Shown here in pieces: positions 15,399 through 22,918 of a stretch of DNA of 32,971 nt. Below the pieces are notes generated by a model. That model searched no databases. It had not been told where the DNA came from and saw only the letters and a list, made by a program, of their open reading frames with translations. The stretch's first letter is position 1; each line of letters begins with the position of its first letter. A program made the position numbers and the translations under genes. The DNA lies in NCBI GenBank assembly GCA_020850475.1, contig JADZEO010000088.1, forward strand, positions 1 through 32,971. Reading direction: 5' to 3'. This DNA is from Bdellovibrionales bacterium (lineage in GTDB: Bacteria > Bdellovibrionota > Bdellovibrionia > Bdellovibrionales > UBA1609).

Positions 15399-15760
15399 TA
15401 GACTTGTTCTCCATCTAGGTCGTCGGCTTCTTCCAAAAACTCCAACTCATCAAGCAGGTCCAAGTCTTCCAACAGGTCCAGGTCCTCGATGGACTCCAGA
15501 CTTGCGGTTAACTGATCGCCCTCGGCACCCGCAGGGCTAGCCTGAGGCATTTGCCGTTTCATTAGCTTCGGCGCTAACACCACTCCCACGATGACCGCAG
15601 CGGCCGAAGACCACACGGTGCTGGTCAAAAGTGTTTGCCACCACCAACCTCGGCGACTTTCGCGAGCGTATTGCTCCAGCTCCGGCAATACCGCTTGAAA
15701 GACCCGATCCCGATGGGCGCGACTGGGTTTTTCTTCGATGATTGAATTCCACTTCTTCAT
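15398..15760 (-). CDS. Single-pass membrane protein, probable anti-sigma factor
   Basis: The 120-residue protein has a cytosolic-looking basic N-terminal part (residues 1-42), one membrane segment (about 43-64, LLTSTVWSSAAAVIVGVVLAP) and a C-terminal tail of repeating DLDLLEDLDLLDELEFLEE character. It follows the sigma gene with an ATGA overlap, the usual place and layout for an anti-sigma factor. No zinc HxxxCxxC motif is present, so it is not a ZAS-type anti-sigma. The acidic tail should lie in the periplasm, where it could meet the Arg-rich DUF3106 protein. The anti-sigma role is inferred from context. Confidence 0.75.
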   Translation of the reverse strand: MKKWNSIIEEKPSRAHRDRVFQAVLPELEQYARESRRGWWWQTLLTSTVWSSAAAVIVGVVLAPKLMKRQMPQASPAGAEGDQLTASLESIEDLDLLEDLDLLDELEFLEEADDLDGEQV

Positions 15761-16311
15761 CGCTTTGCCCCCAAGGCTTGCTCCAAACTTCGACGGGCCC
15801 TAAACAACAAACTCTTAACCGCCGGGACCGAGGTGCCGAGCTGAGCTGCCAATTCATCATAACTCAGATCTTCGGTGAGCCAACTCACCAACGCGACTCG
15901 CTGTACTTCTGGTAATTTATCAATCGCGTTTTTCACTCGTTCTACCTCGGCTAGTTTCATGATCTTCTCTTCGAGGTCGTCACGGTCAGGAAGGTCCACT
16001 AATTCGTCACCACTGCCGCCCGCTAAGGCCTCGTCCAACTTTTTAGCATCGCGAATTGAGTTGAGCGCGCGATTGCGGGTTAAAGTAAAGGCCCAGGCGA
16101 TAAAGTGTCCGCTCCCTTGGTAGCTCGGAGCCGTCTTGACAATCCTGAACCAAACATCCTGGGATACATCTTCGGCCCGCGCTTGGTCTCCCACCAAACG
16201 ACAGGCGTAACCCAGGATCTTTCCCGCGTGGCGCTCAAACAATTCAGCAAACGCCCGCTGATCCCCTTGGGCCAGTCGCTGCATCAGCTCGTCATCACTT
16301 GGTTGACTCAT
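15757..16311 (-). CDS. ECF-type RNA polymerase sigma factor
   Basis: The 184-residue protein has region 2 (residues 10-85, with AFAELFERHAGKILGYACRLVGD, AEDVSQDVWFRI and AWAFTLTRNRALN) and region 4 (about 125-180, with LPEVQRVALVSWLTEDLSYDELAAQLGTSVPAVKSLLFRARRSLEQAL). The size and the short linker are typical of ECF sigma factors of the RpoE class. The start at 16311 has AAGG a few bases upstream. It heads a five-gene overlapping operon and is divergent from the acyltransferase gene. Autoregulation is likely by analogy, but I could not identify an ECF -35/-10 pair with confidence in 16312-16430. Confidence 0.93.
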   Translation of the reverse strand: MSQPSDDELMQRLAQGDQRAFAELFERHAGKILGYACRLVGDQARAEDVSQDVWFRIVKTAPSYQGSGHFIAWAFTLTRNRALNSIRDAKKLDEALAGGSGDELVDLPDRDDLEEKIMKLAEVERVKNAIDKLPEVQRVALVSWLTEDLSYDELAAQLGTSVPAVKSLLFRARRSLEQALGAKR

Positions 16312-16340
16312 GCCTTACCTTGTCGTGACGCTGACCCGTC

Positions 16341-16358
16341 GGTTTCACTGGAGAAACC
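16341..16358. promoter_or_regulatory. Inverted repeat upstream of sigma operon
   Basis: GGTTTC and GAAACC form a perfect 6-bp inverted repeat around ACTGGA, 30 bases upstream of the sigma factor start. It may be an operator or a leader hairpin. The 182-base divergent spacer 16312-16493 also holds the plus-strand promoter candidate described separately. Confidence 0.3.
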
Positions 16359-16398
16359 CCAGGCCGCGCATTTAGTTGCGTTTTTTTAGTCTAAAATA

Positions 16399-16426
16399 TT
16401 GCCAAGTAAAATCAAATGGTTATCTA
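16399..16426 (+). promoter_or_regulatory. Promoter candidate for acyltransferase gene
   Basis: TTGCCA (16399-16404) and TATCTA (16421-16426) are 16 bases apart. The -35 matches consensus at five of six bases, while the -10 matches at only three. A transcript would start near 16433, leaving a leader of about 60 bases before the TTG start of the acyltransferase. Confidence 0.35.
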
Positions 16427-16493
16427 GGTCCTAACAGGTCTTGGCGAGGGCTCCAAATTTTGCAAGAATACTTAAGCCACTCAGGAGATCAAA

Positions 16494-17267
16494 TTGGGAC
16501 GTCGAATCGGTGATTATCAAATTCGCGAAGGGGTGCTCGATCCCATCGCCCGCGCCGTCACTTGGTTTGGCCGCTTGTACAACGACTTTGAAATCAACGG
16601 TCTCGACCATATTCCGCGCGAAGGTCCAGCTCTGGTGGTTTTTTATCATGGCCTCATGCCCCTCGACCTCTACTATTGCGGCTTGCTTTACTACCTTGAA
16701 ACTGGGCGCAAGGCGAGGGCCCTGACCGACAACTTTTTGTTTAAAATTCCCGGCTTGAATTGGCTCTTGGAATCCGTCGGGGCCGTCCCCGGTGACCCTG
16801 AACTTGCCACCGAGTTGCTCAAACAAGGTTTTGTCGTGGGAGTCTCCCCCGGTGGCGTTCGCGAGGCCATCGCCGGCGGCGAAAGAGACTACGAGTTGGT
16901 CTGGGGTCAGCGACAGGGTTTTGCCCGAGTGGCACTGGCGGCCAAGGCCCCCGTCATCCCAGCCTTTACCCGAAATGTCGAGGGCCTCTATCGCGCGCCG
17001 TTCGCCAGCTCGCGACTCGTGCAAGCACTCTACGAAAAAACCCGCTGGCCCATTGTCCCGATTGTGGGCCTCGGGCCCCTGCCGTTTCCAGTAAAACTCG
17101 TCTCATTTATTGGCCAACCCATCCCGCACGATCCTCTCGACACGCCAGCCACCTTGGCCGCAAAAACCAAAGCGGCGCTCCAGGAATTAATCGCCGCCAA
17201 CCAACCAAAGGACAGTGGAGTTATGTCGGGGCTGCGCGAGCGCTGGCAGCGCCGCCGCGACCCCTAG
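16494..17267 (+). CDS. Lysophospholipid acyltransferase family protein (TMEM68-like)
   Basis: The 257-residue protein begins at TTG 16494, with AGGAG seven bases upstream. The catalytic motif is YHGLMPLDLYY (about residues 51-61), with His and Asp as in TMEM68/DAGAT-type members, which differ slightly from the usual HxxxxD. A second family motif, SPGGVREA (about 118-125), fits the acyl-acceptor binding segment, and AAKAPVIPAF follows at the usual place. Such enzymes transfer an acyl chain from acyl-CoA or acyl-ACP to a glycerolipid at the inner membrane. The exact substrate is not readable. The C-terminus is Arg-rich. The peptidase-barrel gene starts 58 bases downstream and may be co-transcribed. 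Confidence 0.88.
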   Translation: MGRRIGDYQIREGVLDPIARAVTWFGRLYNDFEINGLDHIPREGPALVVFYHGLMPLDLYYCGLLYYLETGRKARALTDNFLFKIPGLNWLLESVGAVPGDPELATELLKQGFVVGVSPGGVREAIAGGERDYELVWGQRQGFARVALAAKAPVIPAFTRNVEGLYRAPFASSRLVQALYEKTRWPIVPIVGLGPLPFPVKLVSFIGQPIPHDPLDTPATLAAKTKAALQELIAANQPKDSGVMSGLRERWQRRRDP

Positions 17268-17325
17268 GCAGGTGTCAAAAATTCGTGAGTGACGCTGCTC
17301 TTGGCCGGTGCTGTAATTGTTCTAG

Positions 17326-20256
17326 ATGCGCCCACTTCAACTTTGCGTCTCCATCTTGTTGGTGTTTTTCCTCGGACTCGAGGCCCAAGCGGCATCGGTT
17401 GATCCTGCGATCGATTGGGACGTCATTCGCACCCCGCACTTTAAAATCATCTACGACAAGAAGTTGAAAAACCTTGCCCGACTCTACGCTTGGCAAGCCG
17501 AACGTGCCCACTCTTTGCTTAAACCAATTTTCAAGAAGGCGCCCGATCTCACCCATGTGCTGATCTCTGATACCAGTGATTTTGCCAACGGCTTTGCGAG
17601 CTTTCTGCCGCTCCCCTTGATTACCGTTTTTCCGGTGCTCCCCAGTGCGATTGATTCCGTCTCCCACTACGACAACTGGGCCGCTGAACTCATGATCCAC
17701 GAGTACACCCACATTCTCACCTTTGAACCGACGGCGGGATTTTATACACCCTTGCGCTACATTTTTGGTTCTCTGATTCATCCCACCGGACTGCTCCCGT
17801 CCTGGTGGCAAGAAGGTCTCGCGGTCGAAATGGAAACCCGTTTTACTCTCTTCGGCCGCTTGCGCTCTCCGAGTTACGGGGCCACTCTCCGCAATCTTGT
17901 ACTGGGTGAAAAGCTCCGCGCCGAGACTCTGGACCGCATCAACGAGGGCGACATTCCCACTTGGCCGTTCGGACAGCGGCCCTATTTGTTTGGTTCGCTG
18001 ATCTGGAACAAACTGCTGAGCGAATCGGAGCAAGGGGCCGATCTGGCGCCCAACCTGCTGGAGCGGTATTCCCACCGTTTTCCCTTTTTGCTCAATGAAC
18101 CGCTCAAGGACAACATTGGCAAAACCTACCAAACCGTACTTTCCGAACTCTATGGTCAGGTCGAAGATCGCGCAACCGAACAGCTCAAAACCATTAATCA
18201 TGCAAAAGTAAAAACGGAGACGCGGCTCTCTCACCCCGGCACGGGTCAACACAGTCCAATGATCAGTCCCAACGGGCGAATGCTTGCCTATCTCGCTTAC
18301 ATTCCCCGACAGAGTGGCGAAATCCGCTTGGTGGAGAGACCCGAGGGAAGCAACGCGAGTTTTTCCACTTTGCCTTACCAAGTCGTGAAGAAAATGGTAG
18401 GCACCACGCGCATCAGTTGGCTCCCCGATTCGACAGGCTTTGTCTACGACCAAATGCGCACCTATAAGCGCTACTACCGATACCGGGATCTTTATCTTTA
18501 CAACCTCGCCAACAAAACCACGGTGCGGCTCACCCAAGGAGCGCGCGCCAGCGAACCATCCGTCAGTCCGGATGGTAACAAAGTGGCCTTTGTGCAGACC
18601 ACTCCGGGATCGACTCGTTTGGCCATCTACGACATCGAAAAAGGCGAAATTTCCACACTGCTGGAACCCCCCAAGCCGCAGATGCGCATTTCTTCGCCTG
18701 AGTTTGTCACTGCCAATGAAATTATTTTTGCCGCCCGCAATTTGCGCGGACAAGAGGGGCTCTTTCGCCTGCGCCTCGACAATCCCAAGCCGGTTGCGAT
18801 GCTCAATGAGTTTCGCCCGGCCCGCCAGCCGCGAATGACCCCGGTGGGGCTGCTCTTCGTCTCGGATCGCAGCGGAGTTTCGAATCTCTACATTGCTAAC
18901 AAGTCATTGACCGGGGCCCGTGCCCTCACCAACACGAAAACCCAGATCGTCAATGCCGAGGCCGACCGCCAATCCCGCGAGTATCTCGTGGCCCAATCTT
19001 CTCCCGACGGGACGGTCTTGTTTTTTGGCAAAGATGTCACCACCGCCAATCCCCCCACTGTTGAACCCTTTGTCGAAAATCGTTGGCAAAAAATCCCCGA
19101 AGGCCCCCAACTTTCTGAAGTCAAAATGAAAGAGGAAGACTTCTCCTCGTGGCCTTACCTCTACCCCCGCTATTGGATTCCGTTTTTGTATCCCGTCGAG
19201 GGCGGAGTGCTCGTCCAGGGCACCACCACGGCCGGCGATCCGCTTGGAAAACACAGCTACGCTCTCGATCTGTCGTATGACACCGTCACCGAGAAACCCA
19301 GCTATGGTGTGAACTATCTCAACGGGACCACTTCCATCGACTGGAGCTTGTTCTACACCGAAACCCAAGACTACTACGCTGGGTTTGACACCACCCTCAC
19401 GAATCGCGCCGCCGGGACGAGTGCGGGCTTTTACCTGCCTAAGCTGAGCGACCGCTGGCGCGGCAGCCTCGGCTACGTGGCCATTGAAACTGAGAATGTG
19501 AGCTCCCAAGTCAAGCGCCAAGGGCCCAGTGCTTCATTTTCTTATTCGACCTTTGTCAGCGGTGAGGGCGAGAGTGAAGAGGACGAAGAGAGTGCGGAAG
19601 AAGATCAGGTGGCCGACTACAATACCCAGATCGCCATCGGTCACACTCAATATCAAGAGGGACCCGAGCTGGTGGATTACGGGCGCACCTCGCTCACCTG
19701 GAATCAAGTTATCACCAAGTGGTTGCCGGCCCGGCACAGCTTGGTCACTCAACTGCGGGCGGCTTTTTCTCCGCAAATGAATCTGAGCCAAGTGATTGGC
19801 TTGGGCGACAAAACCGTGGGCGGCAACTACATTGCCAGCCTCGTCACCAGCTCCTTTTTGATGCGCGGTTACCCCTCCACCTCATTCGTCGGCCGCCGAA
19901 TCGTAAACGCCAATCTGGAGTATCGTTTTCCTTTGACGGATGTCTTCCGCGGCAAGGATTTGGTGCCGATCTTTCTTAAGGACATCAGGGCCACCATCTT
20001 TGCCGACGGTGTGGCGGTCGACGGCGGAGCCTTTGATCCCGAGCTTGGCGGTTATCGCCGAGTGGAATTAGACCGGCAGTTCTACGCGGCCGGACTCGAG
20101 CTCAAGCTTCGAACGACCATGGCTTATCAATTCCCGGTCACCTACATTCTTGGCGCCTACTACGGTTTTGACCAGCAGATGCAAGGGGGATTTCATCCCT
20201 TTATTGGCGTTGGTATTGGCGGAATTTCTGACATAGAGAAGGGAGGACGGCTTTGA
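17326..20256 (+). CDS. Metallopeptidase / TolB-propeller / Omp85-type barrel fusion protein
   Basis: The 976-residue protein has a signal peptide (LQLCVSILLVFFLGLEAQA). Residues about 30-250 resemble a peptidase MA-type gluzincin: HEYTH at 125-129 and WWQEGLAVE with Glu163 give a full set of zinc ligands and the catalytic Glu126. Residues about 290-600 hold TolB/PD40 propeller blades, such as HSPMISPNGRMLAYLAY, PSVSPDGNKVAFVQ and RISWLPDSTGFVY. Residues about 640-976 look like an outer-membrane barrel; the segment SSFLMRGYPSTSFVGRRIVN followed by ANLEYRFPL matches the C-terminal part of Omp85/surface-antigen barrels. A very acidic loop lies near residues 745-765. The stop overlaps the next gene start (TTGA). 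The last residues are not the usual Phe-ending beta-signal. The protein could expose or process substrates at the outer membrane. Confidence 0.85.
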   Translation: MRPLQLCVSILLVFFLGLEAQAASVDPAIDWDVIRTPHFKIIYDKKLKNLARLYAWQAERAHSLLKPIFKKAPDLTHVLISDTSDFANGFASFLPLPLITVFPVLPSAIDSVSHYDNWAAELMIHEYTHILTFEPTAGFYTPLRYIFGSLIHPTGLLPSWWQEGLAVEMETRFTLFGRLRSPSYGATLRNLVLGEKLRAETLDRINEGDIPTWPFGQRPYLFGSLIWNKLLSESEQGADLAPNLLERYSHRFPFLLNEPLKDNIGKTYQTVLSELYGQVEDRATEQLKTINHAKVKTETRLSHPGTGQHSPMISPNGRMLAYLAYIPRQSGEIRLVERPEGSNASFSTLPYQVVKKMVGTTRISWLPDSTGFVYDQMRTYKRYYRYRDLYLYNLANKTTVRLTQGARASEPSVSPDGNKVAFVQTTPGSTRLAIYDIEKGEISTLLEPPKPQMRISSPEFVTANEIIFAARNLRGQEGLFRLRLDNPKPVAMLNEFRPARQPRMTPVGLLFVSDRSGVSNLYIANKSLTGARALTNTKTQIVNAEADRQSREYLVAQSSPDGTVLFFGKDVTTANPPTVEPFVENRWQKIPEGPQLSEVKMKEEDFSSWPYLYPRYWIPFLYPVEGGVLVQGTTTAGDPLGKHSYALDLSYDTVTEKPSYGVNYLNGTTSIDWSLFYTETQDYYAGFDTTLTNRAAGTSAGFYLPKLSDRWRGSLGYVAIETENVSSQVKRQGPSASFSYSTFVSGEGESEEDEESAEEDQVADYNTQIAIGHTQYQEGPELVDYGRTSLTWNQVITKWLPARHSLVTQLRAAFSPQMNLSQVIGLGDKTVGGNYIASLVTSSFLMRGYPSTSFVGRRIVNANLEYRFPLTDVFRGKDLVPIFLKDIRATIFADGVAVDGGAFDPELGGYRRVELDRQFYAAGLELKLRTTMAYQFPVTYILGAYYGFDQQMQGGFHPFIGVGIGGISDIEKGGRL

Positions 20257-20819
20257 AACTCAAGCTCCTACTCGCAACCCTCTTGGGTGGGCTCACGCTA
20301 ACAGCCTCGGCCTTTTCCATCGATTCAAATCTCTTTTATCTCTCTGATGCGCTCGATGTGACCTCGGACACCACGGCCGTAAAAATGTTTATGGATTTTT
20401 CGGTCAATCTCGATTTGTCCAAGAAGGGTGATTTCACGATTGGCTGGGCCTATTCCATTGTCACCATTTCTGATGATGACAACGGAACCTCAACAACCTT
20501 TGGCCTCAATGAAATGGGTCCGCGATTTGGCTATTACCTCGACAAGGAAAAGTTGTGGGGCTTATTTCTAACTTACAATCTCCAAGCCCGTGCCGATTAC
20601 AAGAGTGGGGCCACGGACGTCGAGTGGCGCGGTTCCAGTTACAAATTCGAAATCGGCTATCGACCGGAATTGACTGAAAGCCTGCACGCCGGCATGCACC
20701 TCATTTACTACACGGCCTCGTTTTCAGAACAGCTGACCGGGTCGACCACTTTTGAGCTGGTGAGCAACTCCCGGGCCATCATTTACCCGGCCTTCACCAT
20801 TAGTTACCGATTTGAATAG
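20253..20819 (+). CDS. Small outer-membrane beta-barrel protein
   Basis: The 188-residue protein starts at TTG 20253 within the upstream stop (TTGA), with GGGAGG about eight bases before it. The signal peptide (KLLLATLLGGLTLTASA) is followed by about eight strands of alternating character, for example FTIGWAYSIVTI, GPRFGYYLD, LWGLFLTYNLQ, YKFEIGYRPEL and HLIYYTASF, ending in AFTISYRFE. Size and strand number fit an OmpA/OmpX-like eight-stranded barrel, but no family motif is visible. Translational coupling to the peptidase-barrel fusion suggests the two work together. Downstream, 20820-20921 contains nothing definite. Confidence 0.75.
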   Translation: MKLKLLLATLLGGLTLTASAFSIDSNLFYLSDALDVTSDTTAVKMFMDFSVNLDLSKKGDFTIGWAYSIVTISDDDNGTSTTFGLNEMGPRFGYYLDKEKLWGLFLTYNLQARADYKSGATDVEWRGSSYKFEIGYRPELTESLHAGMHLIYYTASFSEQLTGSTTFELVSNSRAIIYPAFTISYRFE

Positions 20820-20921
20820 GATGATCCTTCAATAATCTCGCAAGCTCTGCAGCTTCCGATCCACCGCAATTGGCCGGGTAAGCCCGAAGTTAAAAGTCGA
20901 GTGTATCAAACTGAGAATTAC

Positions 20922-20950
20922 TTAAGGTTCGGGGCAGATCAAGATATAAT
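20922..20950 (+). promoter_or_regulatory. Promoter of beta-helix lipoprotein gene
   Basis: A perfect -10 box TATAAT (20945-20950) has the weak -35 candidate TTAAGG (20922-20927) 17 bases upstream. Transcription would start near 20957, leaving a short leader with the strong ribosome site AGGAGG just before the ATG at 20974. Confidence 0.55.
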
Positions 20951-20973
20951 AGAAAGACTTTTAGGAGGCATGG

Positions 20974-22827
20974 ATGCGCCGCTCTCTCGCTCTCGCCGCT
21001 GCGACGAGTTTGACTCTCGCGGGAGTCTTAGGGCTCTTTCAAAACTGCGCCAAGGGCTTTCGCTCACAATCGGCTTCCTCCCAAAACCAACTCGGCGGTC
21101 CGGGTTGTGATCCACTCGATCCTTCTAACTGCGGTGCGGAGGAACCAGGCGGAGGGACCAATACTCCTCCCCCCACATGTCCACCTCCCGTTTTGGGATC
21201 GACTGGCAATAGCGGTTCTGCCAATGCTGTCCAAGCGGGTACTATCACCACTCCTCATCCAACCTTGCAAAACCTGACGGTTGAATGGCCGTTTTCGGGC
21301 GACCTCAACAACAACTCTCAAGTCTTGGTTCGCTATCATAAGCAAGGCGACGCCAACTGGTACTGTGGTATGCCCCTGCGCTTGATTCCGAGTGGCAACT
21401 TAGAGGGATTTTCTTGGGCCACGCGCCACTCCGGGAGCATCTTTGACCTCCAACCAGCAACGGCCTACGAACTCGAATTAACACTTAACGATCCCGACGG
21501 AGGCTCAGTCCGTAGAACAGTCGTCGTTAACACCCGCGCGGTGCCTGCGCCGATGGCTGGAGCAGTCATTAAGCTGGCCACTCCTTCCACTCTCAATTCG
21601 GTCCTCTCAGCGGCGCAACCGGGTGATGTTGTCGAGTTGGGAGGCGGGTCTTACAGTGGATTTCAAATCAACAAAAGCGGACAAGCGGGGAAGCCTCTGG
21701 TCATTCGCGGGACTCCCAACGCCGTAATTACTGGCGAAGTGGGCGCGTTCTCGGCAAATCACTTGATCTTCGAGGACTTAACAATTAACGGGCGCCTCCG
21801 ACTCAATGGATCGAGCAACATCGCCGTTACTGGCTGCCATATCAGGGCCGCCACGGCCCAAGGTGGTGATGGGATTGTCTCCTACACTCGATCCGAAGAT
21901 TTTTATATTGCCGACAATTGGGTGGAAGGAACGACTCGCTGGGCGGAATCCTCGTTGGGCGTCAATGGCGACAACCTCGGAGAAGGAATTCTTGTCACCG
22001 GCCCCGGTCATGTGATCACTCACAACCAGGTCAGCGGGTTTCGTGACGGCATTTCATTTATGGAGGACAGCGAGGCCGAAGATCAATTCAGCCTCGACGT
22101 GCTCAATAACGATATCTCCCAAAATGCCGACGACGGTGTTGAAGCTGACTTTTGCCAACACAACTGCCGCATCATGAATAATCGCTTAACCAATAATTTT
22201 ATTGCTCTCTCCTCCCAACCAAGTTTGGGGGGGCCCACTTACTTTATTCGCAACTCAATCTACAACGCTGCCCATGTGGCCTTTAAACTTTACCGCGGCA
22301 GTATTGGCGATCTACTGCTACACAACACCATCGTCAAAAACGGTGATGGCCTTGGAATCTACGCTGGCCGGTCGGTGTCGCGCGCCATGATACTTAACAA
22401 CATCTTTATCGGCGGACCCGGAGGTGACTTTGGTGGTTACAGCAGCGGCACTGGCAAAGTCATCGCCTTTGCTGACCTCGTTGTGGCGAACTCCACCATT
22501 AATTACCAGGCCTATGGGTCCACCTCAGGCAGCTTGAGTGGGACGATTGGCTCGACGAGCTTTTCCAATCTGGCGAGTTTACGCTCGACCACTCAAGAAA
22601 AAAACGCGATACAAGTGGATCTGGGGAGTTTCGCTGCCACTGTTTCCTACCCTGCCACCCCCATGACGCCCTATGGAGCCGTCGATTTGCGTCTAAACCC
22701 GGCTTCCCCAGCCGTGGATGCTGCCTACCCCATTTCCAATGTCAATGATCGCCATCACGGAGCCGGGCCCGACATCGGCGCCTTCGAAGTTGGACAGCCC
22801 GCACCACTTTTTGGTCCCCGTCCCTGA
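20974..22827 (+). CDS. Beta-helix (pectate/chondroitin lyase-like) lipoprotein
   Basis: The 617-residue protein starts at the second ATG (20974); the ATG at 20970 is too close to the AGGAGG site. The leader ends in GLFQNC with Cys25, a non-canonical lipobox of a kind I associate with Bdellovibrio-type lipoproteins. A Pro/Gly/Cys-rich linker follows, then a fibronectin-III-like domain (about 85-190, LTVEWPFSGDL to TAYELELTLNDPDG). From about 200 to 600 it is a right-handed parallel beta-helix with repeated short strands (VIRGTPNAVITGEV, LIFEDLTINGRLRL, NIAVTGCHIRAA, VITHNQVSGF, LDVLNNDISQNADDGVE), like polysaccharide lyase family 6 and related surface proteins. The C-terminal NPASPAVDAA and GPDIGAFE segment is typical of such proteins. 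Lyase activity cannot be confirmed. Confidence 0.85.
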   Translation: MRRSLALAAATSLTLAGVLGLFQNCAKGFRSQSASSQNQLGGPGCDPLDPSNCGAEEPGGGTNTPPPTCPPPVLGSTGNSGSANAVQAGTITTPHPTLQNLTVEWPFSGDLNNNSQVLVRYHKQGDANWYCGMPLRLIPSGNLEGFSWATRHSGSIFDLQPATAYELELTLNDPDGGSVRRTVVVNTRAVPAPMAGAVIKLATPSTLNSVLSAAQPGDVVELGGGSYSGFQINKSGQAGKPLVIRGTPNAVITGEVGAFSANHLIFEDLTINGRLRLNGSSNIAVTGCHIRAATAQGGDGIVSYTRSEDFYIADNWVEGTTRWAESSLGVNGDNLGEGILVTGPGHVITHNQVSGFRDGISFMEDSEAEDQFSLDVLNNDISQNADDGVEADFCQHNCRIMNNRLTNNFIALSSQPSLGGPTYFIRNSIYNAAHVAFKLYRGSIGDLLLHNTIVKNGDGLGIYAGRSVSRAMILNNIFIGGPGGDFGGYSSGTGKVIAFADLVVANSTINYQAYGSTSGSLSGTIGSTSFSNLASLRSTTQEKNAIQVDLGSFAATVSYPATPMTPYGAVDLRLNPASPAVDAAYPISNVNDRHHGAGPDIGAFEVGQPAPLFGPRP

Positions 22828-22855
22828 CGGCCCCCGCAACGCACTTAGTTGTCGA

Positions 22856-22885
22856 TTGAATCTCGACCCACTCGTCTCATAGACT
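22856..22885 (+). promoter_or_regulatory. Promoter candidate of the alpha-2-macroglobulin operon
   Basis: TTGAAT (22856-22861) and TAGACT (22880-22885) are 18 bases apart, each matching consensus at four of six bases. A short inverted repeat (GTCGA 22851-22855, TCGAC 22863-22867) overlaps the -35 box and could be an operator. The operon start codon lies 34 bases downstream. No terminator is visible after the upstream lipoprotein gene, so read-through is also possible. Confidence 0.35.
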
Positions 22886-22918
22886 GCCTCACTCAACACC
22901 CCGTTCGTGAGGTCAGCA

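Noticed and set aside
16366-16390. Terminator-like CGCA/TGCG hairpin followed by TTTTTTT on plus strand
   Set aside because: The stem is only four bases and no plus-strand gene ends upstream. The T run is more likely part of the AT-rich promoter region of the divergent spacer.
16431-17024. 197-codon minus-strand open frame
   Set aside because: It is antisense to the acyltransferase, which carries catalytic motifs, and it would also cover the divergent promoter region.
17275-18753. 492-codon minus-strand open frame opposite the peptidase-barrel gene
   Set aside because: It lies antisense to a gene with clear signal peptide, zinc motif and propeller blades. It has no ribosome site or recognisable motif and reads as a GC-driven shadow.
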